Assembly (NCBI RefSeq): GCF_030148435.1 | Contig: NZ_JASBTN010000079.1 | Span: forward strand, 1 to 64,000 | Source of the DNA: Aliiroseovarius sp. | Lineage (GTDB): Bacteria > Pseudomonadota > Alphaproteobacteria > Rhodobacterales > Rhodobacteraceae | Direction: 5' to 3' | DNA length: 64,000 bases | Program-made: the position numbers and the translations under genes | The notes under the pieces: model-generated | What the model was told of the DNA's origin: nothing | The model's database searches: none | The model's input: only the letters and a program-made list of their open reading frames with translations | Part shown: positions 54,118 through 64,000 of the stretch, one piece after another | Numbering within the stretch: the stretch's first letter is position 1 | Layout: each line of letters opens with the position of its first letter

Positions 54118-55668
54118 TCAGAACAGCACCGAGGGCAACCACGTCGCCAAGTCCGGGATCATCCAGACCAGAAGGACACCAACGGCCTGCAGGGCAATGA
54201 ATGGGACAACGCCAGCATAGATGGCGCCGGTCGATACCTCCTTCGGGGCGGCCCCACGCAGGTAGAACAGCGAAAAACCGAAGGGCGGGGTGAGAAAGCT
54301 GGTCTGCAGGTTGATGGCAATCAGGATGCCCAGCCAGATCGGATCATATCCCATCAGGATCAGCTGCGGCGTGACAAGTGGCAGCACGATGACCGAGATT
54401 TCAACAAAATCGAGGAAGAAGCCCAGAAGAAAGATGAAGAGCATGCAGAACAGCAAGGCTCCGATTGGGCCGCCGGGCAACTGCGACAGGATGTGGGCCA
54501 CCCGCTCTTCGCCACCCAGGCCGATGAACACCAGCGAGAACATCCCGGCAGCGAGGATCGTGGCGAAGATCATTGCCGTCATGGTGGCGGTGGACTCAAC
54601 CGCTTGATGCAGGATGCGTTTTGGCCAGCTGGCAAACAGCGAGACCAGCACTGCCACCCCGCCAATGGCCGCAAGGGCGGCGTAGACAAAACCAAGCGAG
54701 AGTGCGCCGGGCCCCAGATCATCACGTTGCAGGCGCACCGGGGCCACGCCTGAAAGGACTGCCAGCAGAATGAACGAGCCGGCCCCCAACAGGATCAGCC
54801 GTTGCGAACCGCCGGACCGCAGACCCGCCATCAGCAGGGCCCCGACGGCGCCGACCGATGCGGCTTCGGTCGGCGTGGCGACACCACCAAGGATCGCGCC
54901 GAGGACCGCAAAGATCAGCAGGATCGGCGGCACGATGGCCGCGATCACCTCGGTCCATGCCGGCTTGGCCAGATGGGCGGGGGCAGAGGGCATGTCCTGT
55001 GGGCGCAGGAAACCCCGGATCACGATATAGAGCAGGTAGAGCACCACCAGCATCAGACCCGGCAGAAGGGCCGCGGAAAAGAACTGCCCGACGGACAGCG
55101 CCTCGACCGAGAACTTCCCCTGTTCGTACTGGGCCTGCTGATAGGCATTGGACATGACATCGGCGAGGATGATCAACAGGGTGGAAGGGGGAATGATCTG
55201 CCCCAATGTTCCGGCCGTACAGACGATGCCCGAGGCAACCCTTGGGGCATAGCCCGAGCGCAACATGGTCGGCAGGGCGATCATGCCCATGGCGACGACC
55301 GTGGCCCCGACAATTCCCGTCGAAGCTGCCAGAAGTGCTCCGACCAGCACGACCGAAATGCCGAGCCCCCCCTTGAGCTGGCCGAACAGGCGCCCCATCG
55401 TATCCAGAAGGTTTTCCGCGATCTGGCTCTTTTCCAGCACCGCCCCCATCAGGACAAAGAGCGGGATGGCAATCAGCACCTGGTTGCTCAGCAGGCCGAA
55501 CACGCGCTGGCTCATGGCGCCGAGCAGCGTGATGTCCATGACCCCCAGCACCCAGCCGAGATAGGCAAAGATGATCGCAACACCCGCGATGCTGAACGAC
55601 ACCGGGAACCCCAAGAGGATAGCCCCCATGAGAGCCGCGAACATGATCAGGTCCAGATTCTCGCTCAT
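54118..55668 (-). CDS. TRAP transporter, large permease (DctM family)
   Basis: A 516-residue membrane protein of the DctM type, with about thirteen helices. The conserved N-terminus IMFAALMGAILLGFPVSFSIAGVAI, GIVGATVVAMGMIALPTMLRSGY, AGTLGQIIPPSTLLIILADV and the C-terminal INLQTSFLTPPFGFSLFYLRG are visible. The protein couples Na+ to solute import. A central hydrophobic insertion (about 270-330) makes it longer than typical DctM (430). It overlaps the small permease by one base. Its substrate is inferred from the hut genes upstream. Confidence 0.92.
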   Translation of the reverse strand: MSENLDLIMFAALMGAILLGFPVSFSIAGVAIIFAYLGWVLGVMDITLLGAMSQRVFGLLSNQVLIAIPLFVLMGAVLEKSQIAENLLDTMGRLFGQLKGGLGISVVLVGALLAASTGIVGATVVAMGMIALPTMLRSGYAPRVASGIVCTAGTLGQIIPPSTLLIILADVMSNAYQQAQYEQGKFSVEALSVGQFFSAALLPGLMLVVLYLLYIVIRGFLRPQDMPSAPAHLAKPAWTEVIAAIVPPILLIFAVLGAILGGVATPTEAASVGAVGALLMAGLRSGGSQRLILLGAGSFILLAVLSGVAPVRLQRDDLGPGALSLGFVYAALAAIGGVAVLVSLFASWPKRILHQAVESTATMTAMIFATILAAGMFSLVFIGLGGEERVAHILSQLPGGPIGALLFCMLFIFLLGFFLDFVEISVIVLPLVTPQLILMGYDPIWLGILIAINLQTSFLTPPFGFSLFYLRGAAPKEVSTGAIYAGVVPFIALQAVGVLLVWMIPDLATWLPSVLF

Positions 55669-56162
55669 TATCGGGTTTCCTCGCGCAGCAGCCGCACCAG
55701 AAAGGCGACGGATTGCAGCAGAACCAGAATGCAGAAGGCCGGGATAAGGGACTTCAACAGGAAGACCGCCTTGATCCCGCCCACGGAAAGAGGGCCTTCG
55801 AGGATGCTCCACGAGCTGCGAACCGACGGCCATGACCAGTACAGCAGGGCAACCATCGACGGGATGAGCAGGCAGAGGTGGCCGAAGATGTCGATGCGGC
55901 GCCGGGCCAGTTGGCTTAGCCGCGCATAGAACACGTCGACACGCACATGTTTGTCGACCAGCAGCGTATAACCGGCCGCCAGCATGAACAGCGTCGCATG
56001 CATGTAAAGAACGGTTTCCTGCACGGCGATGGAATTGACGCCAAACACGTACCTCCCGACCACGATCGAGAACTGGACAAGAACCATTGCCAGAGCGAGC
56101 CAGCGCACTGCCATGGCAACCGTTTGGTTTATCAGGTCGAACAGACGCGCTATTGCCGCCAC
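55668..56162 (-). CDS. TRAP transporter, small permease (DctQ family)
   Basis: A 164-residue, four-helix DctQ-type subunit: LALAMVLVQFSIVVGRYVFGVNSIAVQETVLYMHATLFMLAAGYTLLVDKHVRVDVFYARLS, where the conserved W/E and DVFY patterns fit the family. It partners the DctM protein. Its TAA overlaps the ATG of the large permease (TAATG). It follows the binding protein by 62 bp. Confidence 0.9.
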   Translation of the reverse strand: MAAIARLFDLINQTVAMAVRWLALAMVLVQFSIVVGRYVFGVNSIAVQETVLYMHATLFMLAAGYTLLVDKHVRVDVFYARLSQLARRRIDIFGHLCLLIPSMVALLYWSWPSVRSSWSILEGPLSVGGIKAVFLLKSLIPAFCILVLLQSVAFLVRLLREETR

Positions 56163-56224
56163 TGGTTATCCTCCCCTGCCGCAACGCCCGGCAGCGCGAC
56201 CCGAAGGCCGCGCTGCCAGTTTTT

Positions 56225-57310
56225 TCAGTAGCCCAATACGCCGGCGCGGGCGTTCATCTGGCCATTGTCCGCAAAGGTCATGTAGCCGCCGATGGAATCG
56301 CGATAGGCGACGAAGCTCTCGGTGATGCGACGCACGAGCTCGTCATCATCCTGACGCAGATCTTCAATCACTTCGGCGGCGGCCTTGCCCATTGCCGTGA
56401 TGACATCCTCGGGGAACATCCTGACCTGGACACCATGCTCTTCCACCAGCGTTTTCAGCGCGAGCGCGTGCTTGGTGGTGTATTCGGTCCAGACCGGGTT
56501 GTAGAGGCTTTCGCAGGCCAGTTGGACAACCTGTTTCAGATCGTCGGGCAGTTCATTGAACTTGTCCTGATTGACCCCGGCTTCCTCTGCCGAGGAGGGT
56601 TCGCCGACGCCGGGCCAGTAGTAGTTCTTGGCCACCTGGTAGTAACCCAGGGCGCTGTCGGTCCACGGGCCGATGAACTCCCCGGCGTCCAGCGCGCCGG
56701 TTTGCAGCGCCTGGAACATGGCCGGGCCGCTCATGGCTTCGGCCGCCATCCCCAGTTTCGCGGCCATTTCCGACGCCAGGCCGGTGGTGCGGAACTTGAG
56801 GCCTTTCAGGTCCTGGGCCGAGTTGATCTCATTGCGGAACCAACCGCCCCATTGCGGGCCGGAGTTGCCGCAAAGGAACGGCTTGATACCGAAGCGACCA
56901 TACATCTCGTCGTAGAGAGCCTGCCCGCCGCCATGCTGCATCCAGCCGAACTGTTCATCCGCCCGCAGGCCAAAGGGCTGCGAGCCGAACAGCAGGATGC
57001 CCTTGGATTTCGAGCCCCAATAGGCGGGAACCGCGTGGTAAAGCTCGGCGGTGCCCTCGCTGACCGCGTCAAAGACGCCCCGGCCGGGAACCAGTTCGCC
57101 CGCGGCATAGAGTTTCACCTCGATCCGCCCGCCCGACAGGGTGGTGATCCGGTCGGCCAGCATTTGTGCGGCAACGCCGGGCCCGGGCAGGTTCTTCGGC
57201 CATGCCGTGACCATTTTCCACTGGTGTTTGCCTTGTGCGAGGGCCGGGGTGGCCAGCGCGGCGGCGGTGGCACCAAGTGCCCCCGTTTTCAAAAACTGTC
57301 TTCTTTCCAC
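56225..57310 (-). CDS. TRAP transporter solute-binding protein (TakP-like, Tat signal)
   Basis: A 361-residue periplasmic binding protein starting at GTG 57310 after GGGAG. It has a twin-arginine signal (ERRQFLKTGALGATAAALATPALAQ), so it is probably exported folded. The body resembles TakP of Rhodobacter sphaeroides: VTAWPKNLPGPGVAAQML, AGELVPGRGVFDAVSEGTAEL, GGWFRNEINSAQDLKGLKFR with the carboxylate-binding arginine, and GPWTDSALGYYQVAKNYYWPG. TakP binds 2-oxo acids. Here the gene follows hutU by 25 bp, so a histidine-derived carboxylate is plausible. Confidence 0.9.
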   Translation of the reverse strand: MERRQFLKTGALGATAAALATPALAQGKHQWKMVTAWPKNLPGPGVAAQMLADRITTLSGGRIEVKLYAAGELVPGRGVFDAVSEGTAELYHAVPAYWGSKSKGILLFGSQPFGLRADEQFGWMQHGGGQALYDEMYGRFGIKPFLCGNSGPQWGGWFRNEINSAQDLKGLKFRTTGLASEMAAKLGMAAEAMSGPAMFQALQTGALDAGEFIGPWTDSALGYYQVAKNYYWPGVGEPSSAEEAGVNQDKFNELPDDLKQVVQLACESLYNPVWTEYTTKHALALKTLVEEHGVQVRMFPEDVITAMGKAAAEVIEDLRQDDDELVRRITESFVAYRDSIGGYMTFADNGQMNARAGVLGY

Positions 57311-57335
57311 TGATCTGTTCTCCCTTTCAGATAAG

Positions 57336-59006
57336 TTAGCCAAGGATTGCCGGCAGCCGCAGCCCGTGTTCCCGGGCGCAGTCCAGCGCGATGTCATAGC
57401 CGGCGTCAGCATGGCGCCAGACGCCGCTGGCCGGGTCGTTCCACAGGACGCGTTCCAGCCGTTTGGCCGCCTCGGGCGTGCCATCGGCGCAGATCACCAC
57501 GCCCGCGTGTTGCGAAAAGCCCATGCCGACGCCGCCGCCGTGGTGCAGGCTGACCCAGGTGGCGCCGCTCGCGGTGTTGACCAGCGCATTGAGAAGCGGC
57601 CAGTCGGACACGGCGTCCGATCCGTCGCGCATCGCTTCGGTCTCGCGGTTGGGGCTTGCCACGGACCCGCTGTCCAGATGGTCGCGCCCGATCACCACCG
57701 GGGCCTTCAGCTCCCCTGAGGCCACCATTTCGTTGAACATCAGGCCGGCCCGGTGCCGATCGCCCAGGCCAATCCAGCAGATCCGCGCGGGCAGGCCCTG
57801 GAATGCGATCCGGTCGCGCGCCATGTCGAGCCAGTTGTGAAGATGCGTGTTCTCGGGGAACAGCTTCTTCATCGCCGCGTCGGTCTTGTAGATGTCCTCG
57901 GGATCACCCGAGAGGGCCACCCAGCGGAACGGGCCGACCCCTCTGCAGAAGAGCGGGCGGATATAGGCGGGAACGAAACCGGGGAAGGCAAAGGCGTTTT
58001 CCAGACCCTCTTCCAATGCCATCGGACGGAGGTTGTTGCCGTAATCCACGGTGGGCACGCCGGCCTCGTGGAAGGCGACCATCGCCTCGACCTGAACGCG
58101 CATGGAGGCGCGCGCCGCCCTTTCGACCTCTTTCGGGGCCGTTTCGGCCTTGGCGCGCCATTCGGCCACGGTCCAGCCCTGCGGCAGGTAGCCGTTGACC
58201 GGGTCATGCGCCGAGGTCTGGTCGGTCACGATACCGGGGCGCACGCCGCGCTGGTAGATTTCCGGGAAGATGTCTGCCGCATTGCCGATCAGCGCCACGG
58301 ATTTCGCCTCGCCCGCCCTGGTCCAGCGCGCGATCATCTCCAGCGCTTCGTCAAGCGAGTGGGTCTTTTCATCGACATATCGTGTGCGCAGACGGAAATC
58401 GGCGGATTTCTCGTCACACTCCACGGCCAGGCAGCAGGCCCCGGCCATGACGGCGGCAAGCGGCTGTGCGCCGCCCATGCCGCCAAGACCGCCCGTGAGG
58501 ATCCAGCGCCCTTTCAGGTCGCCGTCATAGTGCTGACGACCGGCTTCGGCGAAGGTCTCATAGGTTCCCTGCACGATGCCCTGCGAGCCGATGTAGATCC
58601 AGGACCCGGCGGTCATCTGACCATACATCATCAGGCCCTTCCGATCGAGCTCGTTGAAATGGTCCCAATTGGCCCAATGCGGCACGAGGTTGGAGTTCGC
58701 GATCAGAACGCGCGGCGCGTCGGAATGGGTCTTTACAACGGCAACCGGCTTGCCGGATTGCACCACCAGGGTCTCGTCCTCTTCCAGCGTCTTCAGCGTG
58801 TCGGCGATCAGGTCGAAGTCCTTCCAGGTGCGCGCCGCCCGTCCTATGCCGCCATAGACCACCAGCTCGTGCGGGTTCTCGGCCACATCCGGATGCAGGT
58901 TGTTCATCATCATCCGAAGCGGCGCCTCGGTCATCCAGCTCTTGGCGTTCAATTCCGGGCCGGTGGGGGGATAAACGTCACGGGTGTTCTTGCGGGGATC
59001 AGTCAC
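57336..59006 (-). CDS. hutU: Urocanate hydratase
   Basis: A 556-residue urocanase that hydrates urocanate to imidazolonepropionate with tightly bound NAD+. Family marks are [14 protein letters not shown], the NAD-binding [19 protein letters not shown] and [15 protein letters not shown] with the catalytic cysteine region. The start is GTG 59006 with AAGGAG upstream ([16 protein letters not shown]). It lies 11 bp after hutG and 25 bp before the TRAP binding protein gene. Confidence 0.95.
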   Translation of the reverse strand: MTDPRKNTRDVYPPTGPELNAKSWMTEAPLRMMMNNLHPDVAENPHELVVYGGIGRAARTWKDFDLIADTLKTLEEDETLVVQSGKPVAVVKTHSDAPRVLIANSNLVPHWANWDHFNELDRKGLMMYGQMTAGSWIYIGSQGIVQGTYETFAEAGRQHYDGDLKGRWILTGGLGGMGGAQPLAAVMAGACCLAVECDEKSADFRLRTRYVDEKTHSLDEALEMIARWTRAGEAKSVALIGNAADIFPEIYQRGVRPGIVTDQTSAHDPVNGYLPQGWTVAEWRAKAETAPKEVERAARASMRVQVEAMVAFHEAGVPTVDYGNNLRPMALEEGLENAFAFPGFVPAYIRPLFCRGVGPFRWVALSGDPEDIYKTDAAMKKLFPENTHLHNWLDMARDRIAFQGLPARICWIGLGDRHRAGLMFNEMVASGELKAPVVIGRDHLDSGSVASPNRETEAMRDGSDAVSDWPLLNALVNTASGATWVSLHHGGGVGMGFSQHAGVVICADGTPEAAKRLERVLWNDPASGVWRHADAGYDIALDCAREHGLRLPAILG

Positions 59007-59017
59007 ATCGGGGCTCC

Positions 59018-59821
59018 TTATCGGACCAGCGCATCGGAAAGCGCGAGGCGGTTCAGGTATTGAAGAATGGTCTTGAGGTGCGGGCGCAGGCGCGCGGCAC
59101 GCTCTTCGAGATAGCTCCAGGGGGGCGCTTCCTGCATGTAGGTGGACTGGGAAAGCTCCATCTGGATCGCATGGATGCCCGTCTCGGGCCGCCCGTAGTG
59201 GCGCGTGGTCCAGCCGCCCCTGAACCGGCCATTCGTCACCGAAGCAAAGCCGTCGGCATGTGTGCAGACAGCGACGGCGGCCACTTCGACCTCGGCCGCG
59301 CAGCTCGCGCCCAGATTGGTGCCGATGTTGAAGTCCGGCAGTGTGCCGTCGAACAGGAACGGGATGTGCGAGCGGATGGAATGGCAGTCGAACAGGATCG
59401 CGACACCATGTTTGTCCCGCACCCGCTCAAGTTCCGCGCGCAGCGCTGCATGGTAGGGGGCGTGATAGGCGCGGCGGCGGGCTTCGACCTCCTCCGCCGT
59501 GGGCTCCAGGCCTGCGGTCCAGATCTCCTGCCCGTCAAAATCGGTCAGGGGCACAAGCGTGGTGGTGTTCTGCCCGGGGTAGAGCGAGACCCCCTCAGGA
59601 TCCCGGTTCGCGTCAATCACATATCGGTGGATGTTGGATTTCACCACCGTCGCCCCGTCGAGCAACCCGTCATAAAGCCGGGTGATATGCCAGTCGGTAT
59701 CTGCAAGTTTCCGCCCGTTCGCATTCAGACGAACGCGGACGTCATCGGGTACGAAAGTCCCCCCGTGCGGCTGGCCCAGAACGATCGGGCCATCGCCACG
59801 AACCACCTCGCAGACATTCAT
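59018..59821 (-). CDS. hutG: N-formylglutamate deformylase
   Basis: A 267-residue amidohydrolase that splits N-formylglutamate into glutamate and formate, the last step of the five-step histidine route. The N-terminal [17 protein letters not shown] and the [22 protein letters not shown] stretch contain the likely metal ligands, with [19 protein letters not shown] between them. It belongs to the FGase family, not the arginase-type HutG, consistent with hutF in this locus. ATGA overlap with hutH. Confidence 0.93.
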   Translation of the reverse strand: MNVCEVVRGDGPIVLGQPHGGTFVPDDVRVRLNANGRKLADTDWHITRLYDGLLDGATVVKSNIHRYVIDANRDPEGVSLYPGQNTTTLVPLTDFDGQEIWTAGLEPTAEEVEARRRAYHAPYHAALRAELERVRDKHGVAILFDCHSIRSHIPFLFDGTLPDFNIGTNLGASCAAEVEVAAVAVCTHADGFASVTNGRFRGGWTTRHYGRPETGIHAIQMELSQSTYMQEAPPWSYLEERAARLRPHLKTILQYLNRLALSDALVR

Positions 59822-61356
59822 GGTTTCAGCTCCGGCAGGGGGGTGTCGCAGGCGGTGGTCAGCGCGCCGCTGGCCACCAATCCGGCAGCGGCTTCAAGGT
59901 CGGGCGCCATATAGCGATCCGGTCCAAGCGTTTCGACATCGCGCCGCAGCCGTGCCAGCACCGCCCGCAGTGGCTGGCTGGTCGCAAGCGGCGCGCGGAA
60001 CTCCACCCCCTGCGCCGCGCAGAGCAGTTCGACGCCCAGAATGCGGCTGAGGTTGCGGGTCATCTGCATCAGGCGCCGGGCGCCATGGGCGGCCATCGAA
60101 ACGTGATCCTCCTGATTGGCCGATGTCGGTGTCGAATCCGTCACGCAGGGGTTGGCCAGATGCTTGTTTTCGCTCATCAGCGCAGCCGTGGTGACTTCGG
60201 CGATCATCAGCCCGGAGTTGAGCCCCGGATCGGGCGTCAGGAACAGCGGCAGGTCATGGCTCAGGGTCGGGTCCACCATCAGGGCTATGCGGCGCTGTGC
60301 AATGGCGCCGATTTCCGAGATCGCCAGCGCGATCATGTCCGCAGCGAAACCCACGGGTTCGGCATGGAAATTGCCGCCCGAAACGATCAGCCCTGCCTCG
60401 GACAGCACCAGCGGGTTGTCGGTGGCGGCATTGGCCTCGATCTCGAGCGTTGCCGCGGCCTGGCGCAACACGTCCATCGCTGCGCCCGTCACCTGTGGCT
60501 GGCAGCGGATGCAATAGGGATCCTGCACACGGGTGTCGCCGTCGCGGTGGCTCTCGCGGATTTCACTGCCTGCCAGAATGGCGCGCATTGCCGCTGCGGC
60601 CTCAATCTGGCCGGGCTGGCCGCGAAGCGTGTGGATTTCCGGCTGTAACGGTGCGGTCGAGCCCATGACAGCGTCCGTCGACAGGGCCGAGATCACCAGT
60701 GCGTTCCGCGCCGCATGCCAGGCTTCGAAGAGGCCGGCCAGGGCGAAGGCGGTCGAGAACTGGGTGCCGTTGATGAAGGCCAGGCCTTCCTTCGGGCCAA
60801 GCCGGAGCGGGGCAAGCCCGGCCTTCGCCAGCGCGTCCGCGCCGGGAAGTACCGCGCCGTCATATTCTGCTTCTCCTTCGCCGATGACTACGGCCGTCAT
60901 ATGGGCCAGAGGGGCCAGATCCCCGGATGCACCAACCGAGCCTTGCGCCGGAATGACCGGGGTGACACCTCGTGCCAGCATCTCTTGCAGCAGGTCCACG
61001 AAGTCCCAGCGCACCCCGCTGGCACCCCGCCCGAAGCTCAGCAATTTCAGGGACATCACCAGCCGGGCCATCCGCCGTGCAATCGGTTCGCCCACACCAC
61101 AGCAATGCGACAGGATCAGGTTGCGCTGAAGCGTTGCGGTATCTTCGGGGGCGATCTTCAGACTGGCGAGTTTCCCGAACCCGGTGTTGACGCCATAGAC
61201 GGCGGTCTTTCCGGCTGCGGCTGTGGCAATCCGGCTTGCGGCCTCGTCCACCGCAGTCTTGCAGGCGGGATCGAGCTTTACCGGGGTCTGGGTCCAATAG
61301 ATGTCTGCCAATTGTCCAAGCGTGACGGCGCCGGGAGTGAGAGTCAGGACGCTCAT
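59818..61356 (-). CDS. hutH: Histidine ammonia-lyase
   Basis: A 512-residue lyase that removes ammonia from histidine to give urocanate. The MIO cofactor forms from A143-S144-G145 in [15 protein letters not shown]; the substrate tyrosine is in [12 protein letters not shown] (about 54-65), and [22 protein letters not shown] and EDHVSMA are further conserved segments. ATG 61356 overlaps the hutI stop (ATGA), and the gene overlaps hutG in the same way. Confidence 0.96.
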   Translation of the reverse strand: MSVLTLTPGAVTLGQLADIYWTQTPVKLDPACKTAVDEAASRIATAAAGKTAVYGVNTGFGKLASLKIAPEDTATLQRNLILSHCCGVGEPIARRMARLVMSLKLLSFGRGASGVRWDFVDLLQEMLARGVTPVIPAQGSVGASGDLAPLAHMTAVVIGEGEAEYDGAVLPGADALAKAGLAPLRLGPKEGLAFINGTQFSTAFALAGLFEAWHAARNALVISALSTDAVMGSTAPLQPEIHTLRGQPGQIEAAAAMRAILAGSEIRESHRDGDTRVQDPYCIRCQPQVTGAAMDVLRQAAATLEIEANAATDNPLVLSEAGLIVSGGNFHAEPVGFAADMIALAISEIGAIAQRRIALMVDPTLSHDLPLFLTPDPGLNSGLMIAEVTTAALMSENKHLANPCVTDSTPTSANQEDHVSMAAHGARRLMQMTRNLSRILGVELLCAAQGVEFRAPLATSQPLRAVLARLRRDVETLGPDRYMAPDLEAAAGLVASGALTTACDTPLPELKP

Positions 61357-62561
61357 GTGCGACCTCCGAAAATGCGCTTGTGAAGGGGGTTGAAACCGAT
61401 GCGATAGGCCAGTTCGGCTGGATGTTCGACATCCCAGACCGCGAGGTCCGCGCGTTTGTCCACCTCGATCGTGCCGCAATCGGTCAGGCCGAGGGCGCGG
61501 GCGGCGTTGCGGGTCACGCCGGCCAGCGCCTCTTCCGGCGTCATCTGAAACAGCGTGCAGCCCATGTTCATGGTCAGAAGAAGCGAGGTCAGCGGAGAGG
61601 AGCCCGGATTGGCATCCGTGGCCAACGCGATCGGTACACCCTGCCGACGCAGGGCAGGGATCGGCGGCTTCCGGGTTTCGCGCAGGGTATAGAAAGCGCC
61701 GGGCAGGATAACGGCGGTGGTGCCGGCCTTTGCCATTGCCGTTACGCCCTCGTCGTCCAGGTATTCTATGTGGTCGGCCGACAAGGCCCCGTAGCTGGCG
61801 GCGAGTTTCGCCCCGCCAAGGTTTGACAGCTGCTCTGCGTGCAGCTTGACCGGCAGGCCCAGGTCTCTGGCCACATCGAATACCCGCGCGATCTGGTCGG
61901 GCTGAAACGCGATTCCCTCACAGAACCCGTCTACCGCATCGACCAGCCCCTCCGCGTGGGCGGCGCGCAGCGTGGGGATACAGACCTCGTCGATATAGGC
62001 GTCATCGCGCCCGGCATATTCCGCAGGCACCGCGTGTGCGCCAAGGAAGGTGGTCACGATCCGCACCGGCCGCACATCGGTGATCCGGCGCGCGGTGCGC
62101 AGCATCTTCAACTCGGTGTCCCGGTCCAGACCGTAGCCCGACTTGACCTCGATGGTGGTTGTGCCTTCCGCGATCAGGCTATCGGCCAGTTTCACCGCGG
62201 AATTCAGCAACACCTCTTGCGAGGCTTCCCGCGTTTTGGTCACGGTCGAGACGATCCCTCCGCCCGCCCGCGCGATCTCTTCATAAGAGGCCCCTTTCAG
62301 GCGCATCTCGAATTCCCGCGCGCGGTTGCCACCGTGCACGATATGTGTGTGACAGTCGATCAGGGAGGGTGTGACCAGCCGGCCTTCCAAAGACCGCGCA
62401 GGCAATCCGGCAAACCGGGACGGGCAATCCGACGCCCTCCCGGCCCATGAAATCCTGTCACCTTCGATCACAATGCAGGCGTCATGGATCAATCCATACT
62501 CCGTCGCGTCGGCGGCCATGGTCGCCACGGAGATGTCGGAAAGGCGGAAGGGCGGGGGCAT
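61353..62561 (-). CDS. hutI: Imidazolonepropionase
   Basis: A 402-residue amidohydrolase that opens imidazolonepropionate to N-formiminoglutamate. Metal site motifs: [23 protein letters not shown] and [10 protein letters not shown]; the later [27 protein letters not shown] is typical. First gene of the minus-strand hut operon (hutI-H-G-U-TRAP), 67 bp from the divergent hutF. Transcription should start in the operator-bearing gap. Confidence 0.95.
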   Translation of the reverse strand: MPPPFRLSDISVATMAADATEYGLIHDACIVIEGDRISWAGRASDCPSRFAGLPARSLEGRLVTPSLIDCHTHIVHGGNRAREFEMRLKGASYEEIARAGGGIVSTVTKTREASQEVLLNSAVKLADSLIAEGTTTIEVKSGYGLDRDTELKMLRTARRITDVRPVRIVTTFLGAHAVPAEYAGRDDAYIDEVCIPTLRAAHAEGLVDAVDGFCEGIAFQPDQIARVFDVARDLGLPVKLHAEQLSNLGGAKLAASYGALSADHIEYLDDEGVTAMAKAGTTAVILPGAFYTLRETRKPPIPALRRQGVPIALATDANPGSSPLTSLLLTMNMGCTLFQMTPEEALAGVTRNAARALGLTDCGTIEVDKRADLAVWDVEHPAELAYRIGFNPLHKRIFGGRT

Positions 62562-62576
62562 CGTTTGTCCTTGAAT

Positions 62577-62609
62577 ATGTAGCTACATAAAGCTAATATG
62601 ATGCTACAT
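62577..62609. promoter_or_regulatory. Candidate hut operator, two 12-bp sites
   Basis: A perfect palindrome ATGTAGCTACAT (62577-62588) and a related site ATGATGCTACAT (62598-62609), 21 bp apart (two helical turns), lie in the gap between hutI and hutF. They fit a dimeric GntR/HutC-type regulator of both directions. Confidence 0.7.
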
Positions 62610-62631
62610 AATAAGTCAATGGACTCCTGTG

Positions 62632-63996
62632 ATGCAAAAAATAGCCGCGAAACAGGCTCTTACCGAGGCCGGTTGGCAGGACAATGTCGAGATCGGTGTC
62701 GAGAAGGGCCGAATCTCTTACATCAAAGAGGCGGCAGGCCCTGCCGATGAGAGGGTTTCATTGGTTCTGCCAGCCCCTCTTAACCTGCACAGCCATGCCT
62801 TTCAGCGCGCCATGTCGGGTCTGACCGAAGCGCGGGGCCCGGATGGAAGCGACAGTTTCTGGAGCTGGCGGCGCCTGATGTACAGATTTCTGGATCAGCT
62901 CACCCCGGATCAGGTCCAGGCGATCGCCGCCCAGGTGTTCCTTGAGATGCTGGAAGCCGGATATGCCAGCGTTGCCGAGTTTCATTACCTTCATCATGAT
63001 CGCGAAGGGAACCCCTACACAAACCTCGGCGAAATGTCCGGGCGGATCGTAGAGGCCGCAAAGGATGTGGGCATTGGCCTGACCCTGCTGCCGGTTCTGT
63101 ACCAGTACGGCGGCTGTGATGCGCGACCGCTGAATGGCGGGCAGCGGCGGTTCGGCAACGACCCGGATCGGTTTCAGCGCCTGCATGAAGCTGCGGCGCG
63201 TACAGTCGCCTCCGGGCCTGCCGATTTTGATATCGGTGTGGCCCCCCATTCCCTGCGGGCGGTTGACGCCGAGGGGCTCGCCCGGTCGATCGCCTTGGGT
63301 GGCAATGGCCCAATTCACATGCATCTCGCGGAACAGGTTGCCGAGGTTGACGAGGTCATTGGCCACATGGGGGCCCGCCCCACCGAATGGCTGCTCGCCA
63401 ATCAGGATGTCGATGCGCGGTGGTGCCTGATCCACGCGACCCAGATGACCGAAGCGGAAACCCGTGGTCTGGCAAAGACAGGCGCGGTGGCGGGTCTGTG
63501 TCCGATCACGGAATCCAGCCTCGGCGACGGGATTTTCAACGGCACCCAATATCTGGCGGACGGGGGGCGCATCGGGTTCGGATCGGATTCAAACGTGCAT
63601 ATTGCCCTGTTCGACGAACTCAGGACGCTGGAGTACTCGCAACGCCTGCGGGACCGCAGCCGGGCCGCACTGGCAAACCGGGACCATTCGACAGGCCGTG
63701 TGCTGTTTGACGCGGCAAATGCGGGGGGGGCGCAGGCCGGAGGACGGGAATGCGGTGTGCTTGCTCCCGGGATGCTGGCGGACATGGTCGGGCTTGATCT
63801 GGACAATGAATGGGGCGTCGGGCGCCGTGGGGACATGGCGCTGGATACGCTGATCTTCGGCGGGCATGGCCACGATTGCATCACGGATATCTGGAGCGCG
63901 GGGCGCCACGTCGTAAAAGGCGGTCGCCACGTCGCGCGGGACCGGATAACAATGGAGTTCGTCAAGGCGATGGGAGAGCTGGAGCAGGTGATATGA
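62632..63996 (+). CDS. hutF: Formimidoylglutamate deiminase
   Basis: A 454-residue amidohydrolase that converts N-formiminoglutamate to N-formylglutamate and ammonia, feeding HutG. Motifs: LPAPLNLHSHAFQRAMSGLTE (first metal His pair), YASVAEFHYLHHDREG, HMHLAEQVAEVDEV and GFGSDSNVHIALFDELRTLEYSQRLRDR. ATG 62632 is chosen; GTG at 62629 directly before it is also possible. It is divergent from hutI, and the next gene begins inside its stop codon. Confidence 0.94.
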   Translation: MQKIAAKQALTEAGWQDNVEIGVEKGRISYIKEAAGPADERVSLVLPAPLNLHSHAFQRAMSGLTEARGPDGSDSFWSWRRLMYRFLDQLTPDQVQAIAAQVFLEMLEAGYASVAEFHYLHHDREGNPYTNLGEMSGRIVEAAKDVGIGLTLLPVLYQYGGCDARPLNGGQRRFGNDPDRFQRLHEAAARTVASGPADFDIGVAPHSLRAVDAEGLARSIALGGNGPIHMHLAEQVAEVDEVIGHMGARPTEWLLANQDVDARWCLIHATQMTEAETRGLAKTGAVAGLCPITESSLGDGIFNGTQYLADGGRIGFGSDSNVHIALFDELRTLEYSQRLRDRSRAALANRDHSTGRVLFDAANAGGAQAGGRECGVLAPGMLADMVGLDLDNEWGVGRRGDMALDTLIFGGHGHDCITDIWSAGRHVVKGGRHVARDRITMEFVKAMGELEQVI

Positions 63997-64000
63997 GCGC
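63993..64000 (+). CDS. Start of a further gene after hutF (cut by window edge)
   Basis: ATG at 63993 overlaps the hutF TGA (ATGA) and only eight bases (ATGAGCGC) are visible. Coupling to hutF suggests another hut gene; a HutC-type regulator is the obvious guess given the operator repeats, but the sequence cannot show it. Confidence 0.3.

Noticed and set aside
1-64000. CRISPR arrays, insertion sequences or prophage genes
   Set aside because: I looked for regularly spaced repeats, transposase or integrase motifs and phage structural proteins and saw none.

Overview
The window is GC-rich, densely coded chromosomal DNA from an alphaproteobacterium, almost certainly a marine Rhodobacterales (Roseobacter-group) species. 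This rests on several things: a choline/choline-O-sulfate cluster with a ChoXWV importer, a PccR-type regulator beside pccB with TTTGCAAA boxes, a short prolyl-tRNA synthetase, DUF1150, DUF6497, DUF2937 and DUF4174 proteins, an lgt-midA-pgeF operon, and a Sat-CysC fusion. No insertion sequence, prophage or CRISPR array is visible. The taxonomic call is inference from gene content, not a database match.

Region 1 (1-9.7 kb) is a two-armed choline locus. A BetI-like palindrome near 4.4 kb separates a leftward importer operon (choX, a LysE-type exporter, choW, choV) from a rightward catabolic operon (betI, betC, betB, betA). Together they take up choline, desulfate choline-O-sulfate and oxidise choline to glycine betaine. 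The 3' part of a DppB-type permease lies at the left edge.

Region 2 (9.8-23.1 kb) is centred on propionyl-CoA assimilation. It holds a PccR/ScfR regulator, an MFS exporter, pccB, three small genes, pccA, a sulfotransferase-like gene, a DUF4174 gene and methylmalonyl-CoA mutase, followed by VOC and GNAT genes. TTTGCAAA boxes lie upstream of pccR and pccB.

Region 3 (23.1-37.9 kb) is housekeeping: a TerB/J-domain protein overlapping an EEP nuclease, an AI-2E-hda-ppk-ppx operon, proS, a porin-like protein, purEK, and hsp20 with DUF1150 behind a heat-shock-type promoter.

Region 4 (37.9-46.7 kb) contains the most unusual gene, a winged-helix domain fused in frame to bifunctional ATP sulfurylase/APS kinase, with a perfect 20-bp palindrome just upstream. 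It is followed by trxB, an Lrp-family regulator, a 42-codon gene with its own terminator, pgeF, midA, lgt, ubiK and sseB.

Region 5 (46.7-53.9 kb) holds a UDG-family gene, an ArsR-permease pair with two operator palindromes, nhaA behind a long folded leader (candidate nhaA-I/Li+ riboswitch), capsule-export genes kpsT-kpsE with kdsA, and tRNA-Gln(TTG).

Region 6 (54.1-64.0 kb) is a histidine-utilisation locus. hutI-H-G-U is followed on the same strand by a complete TRAP transporter. The divergent hutF and the first bases of another gene lie on the other side of a double operator.
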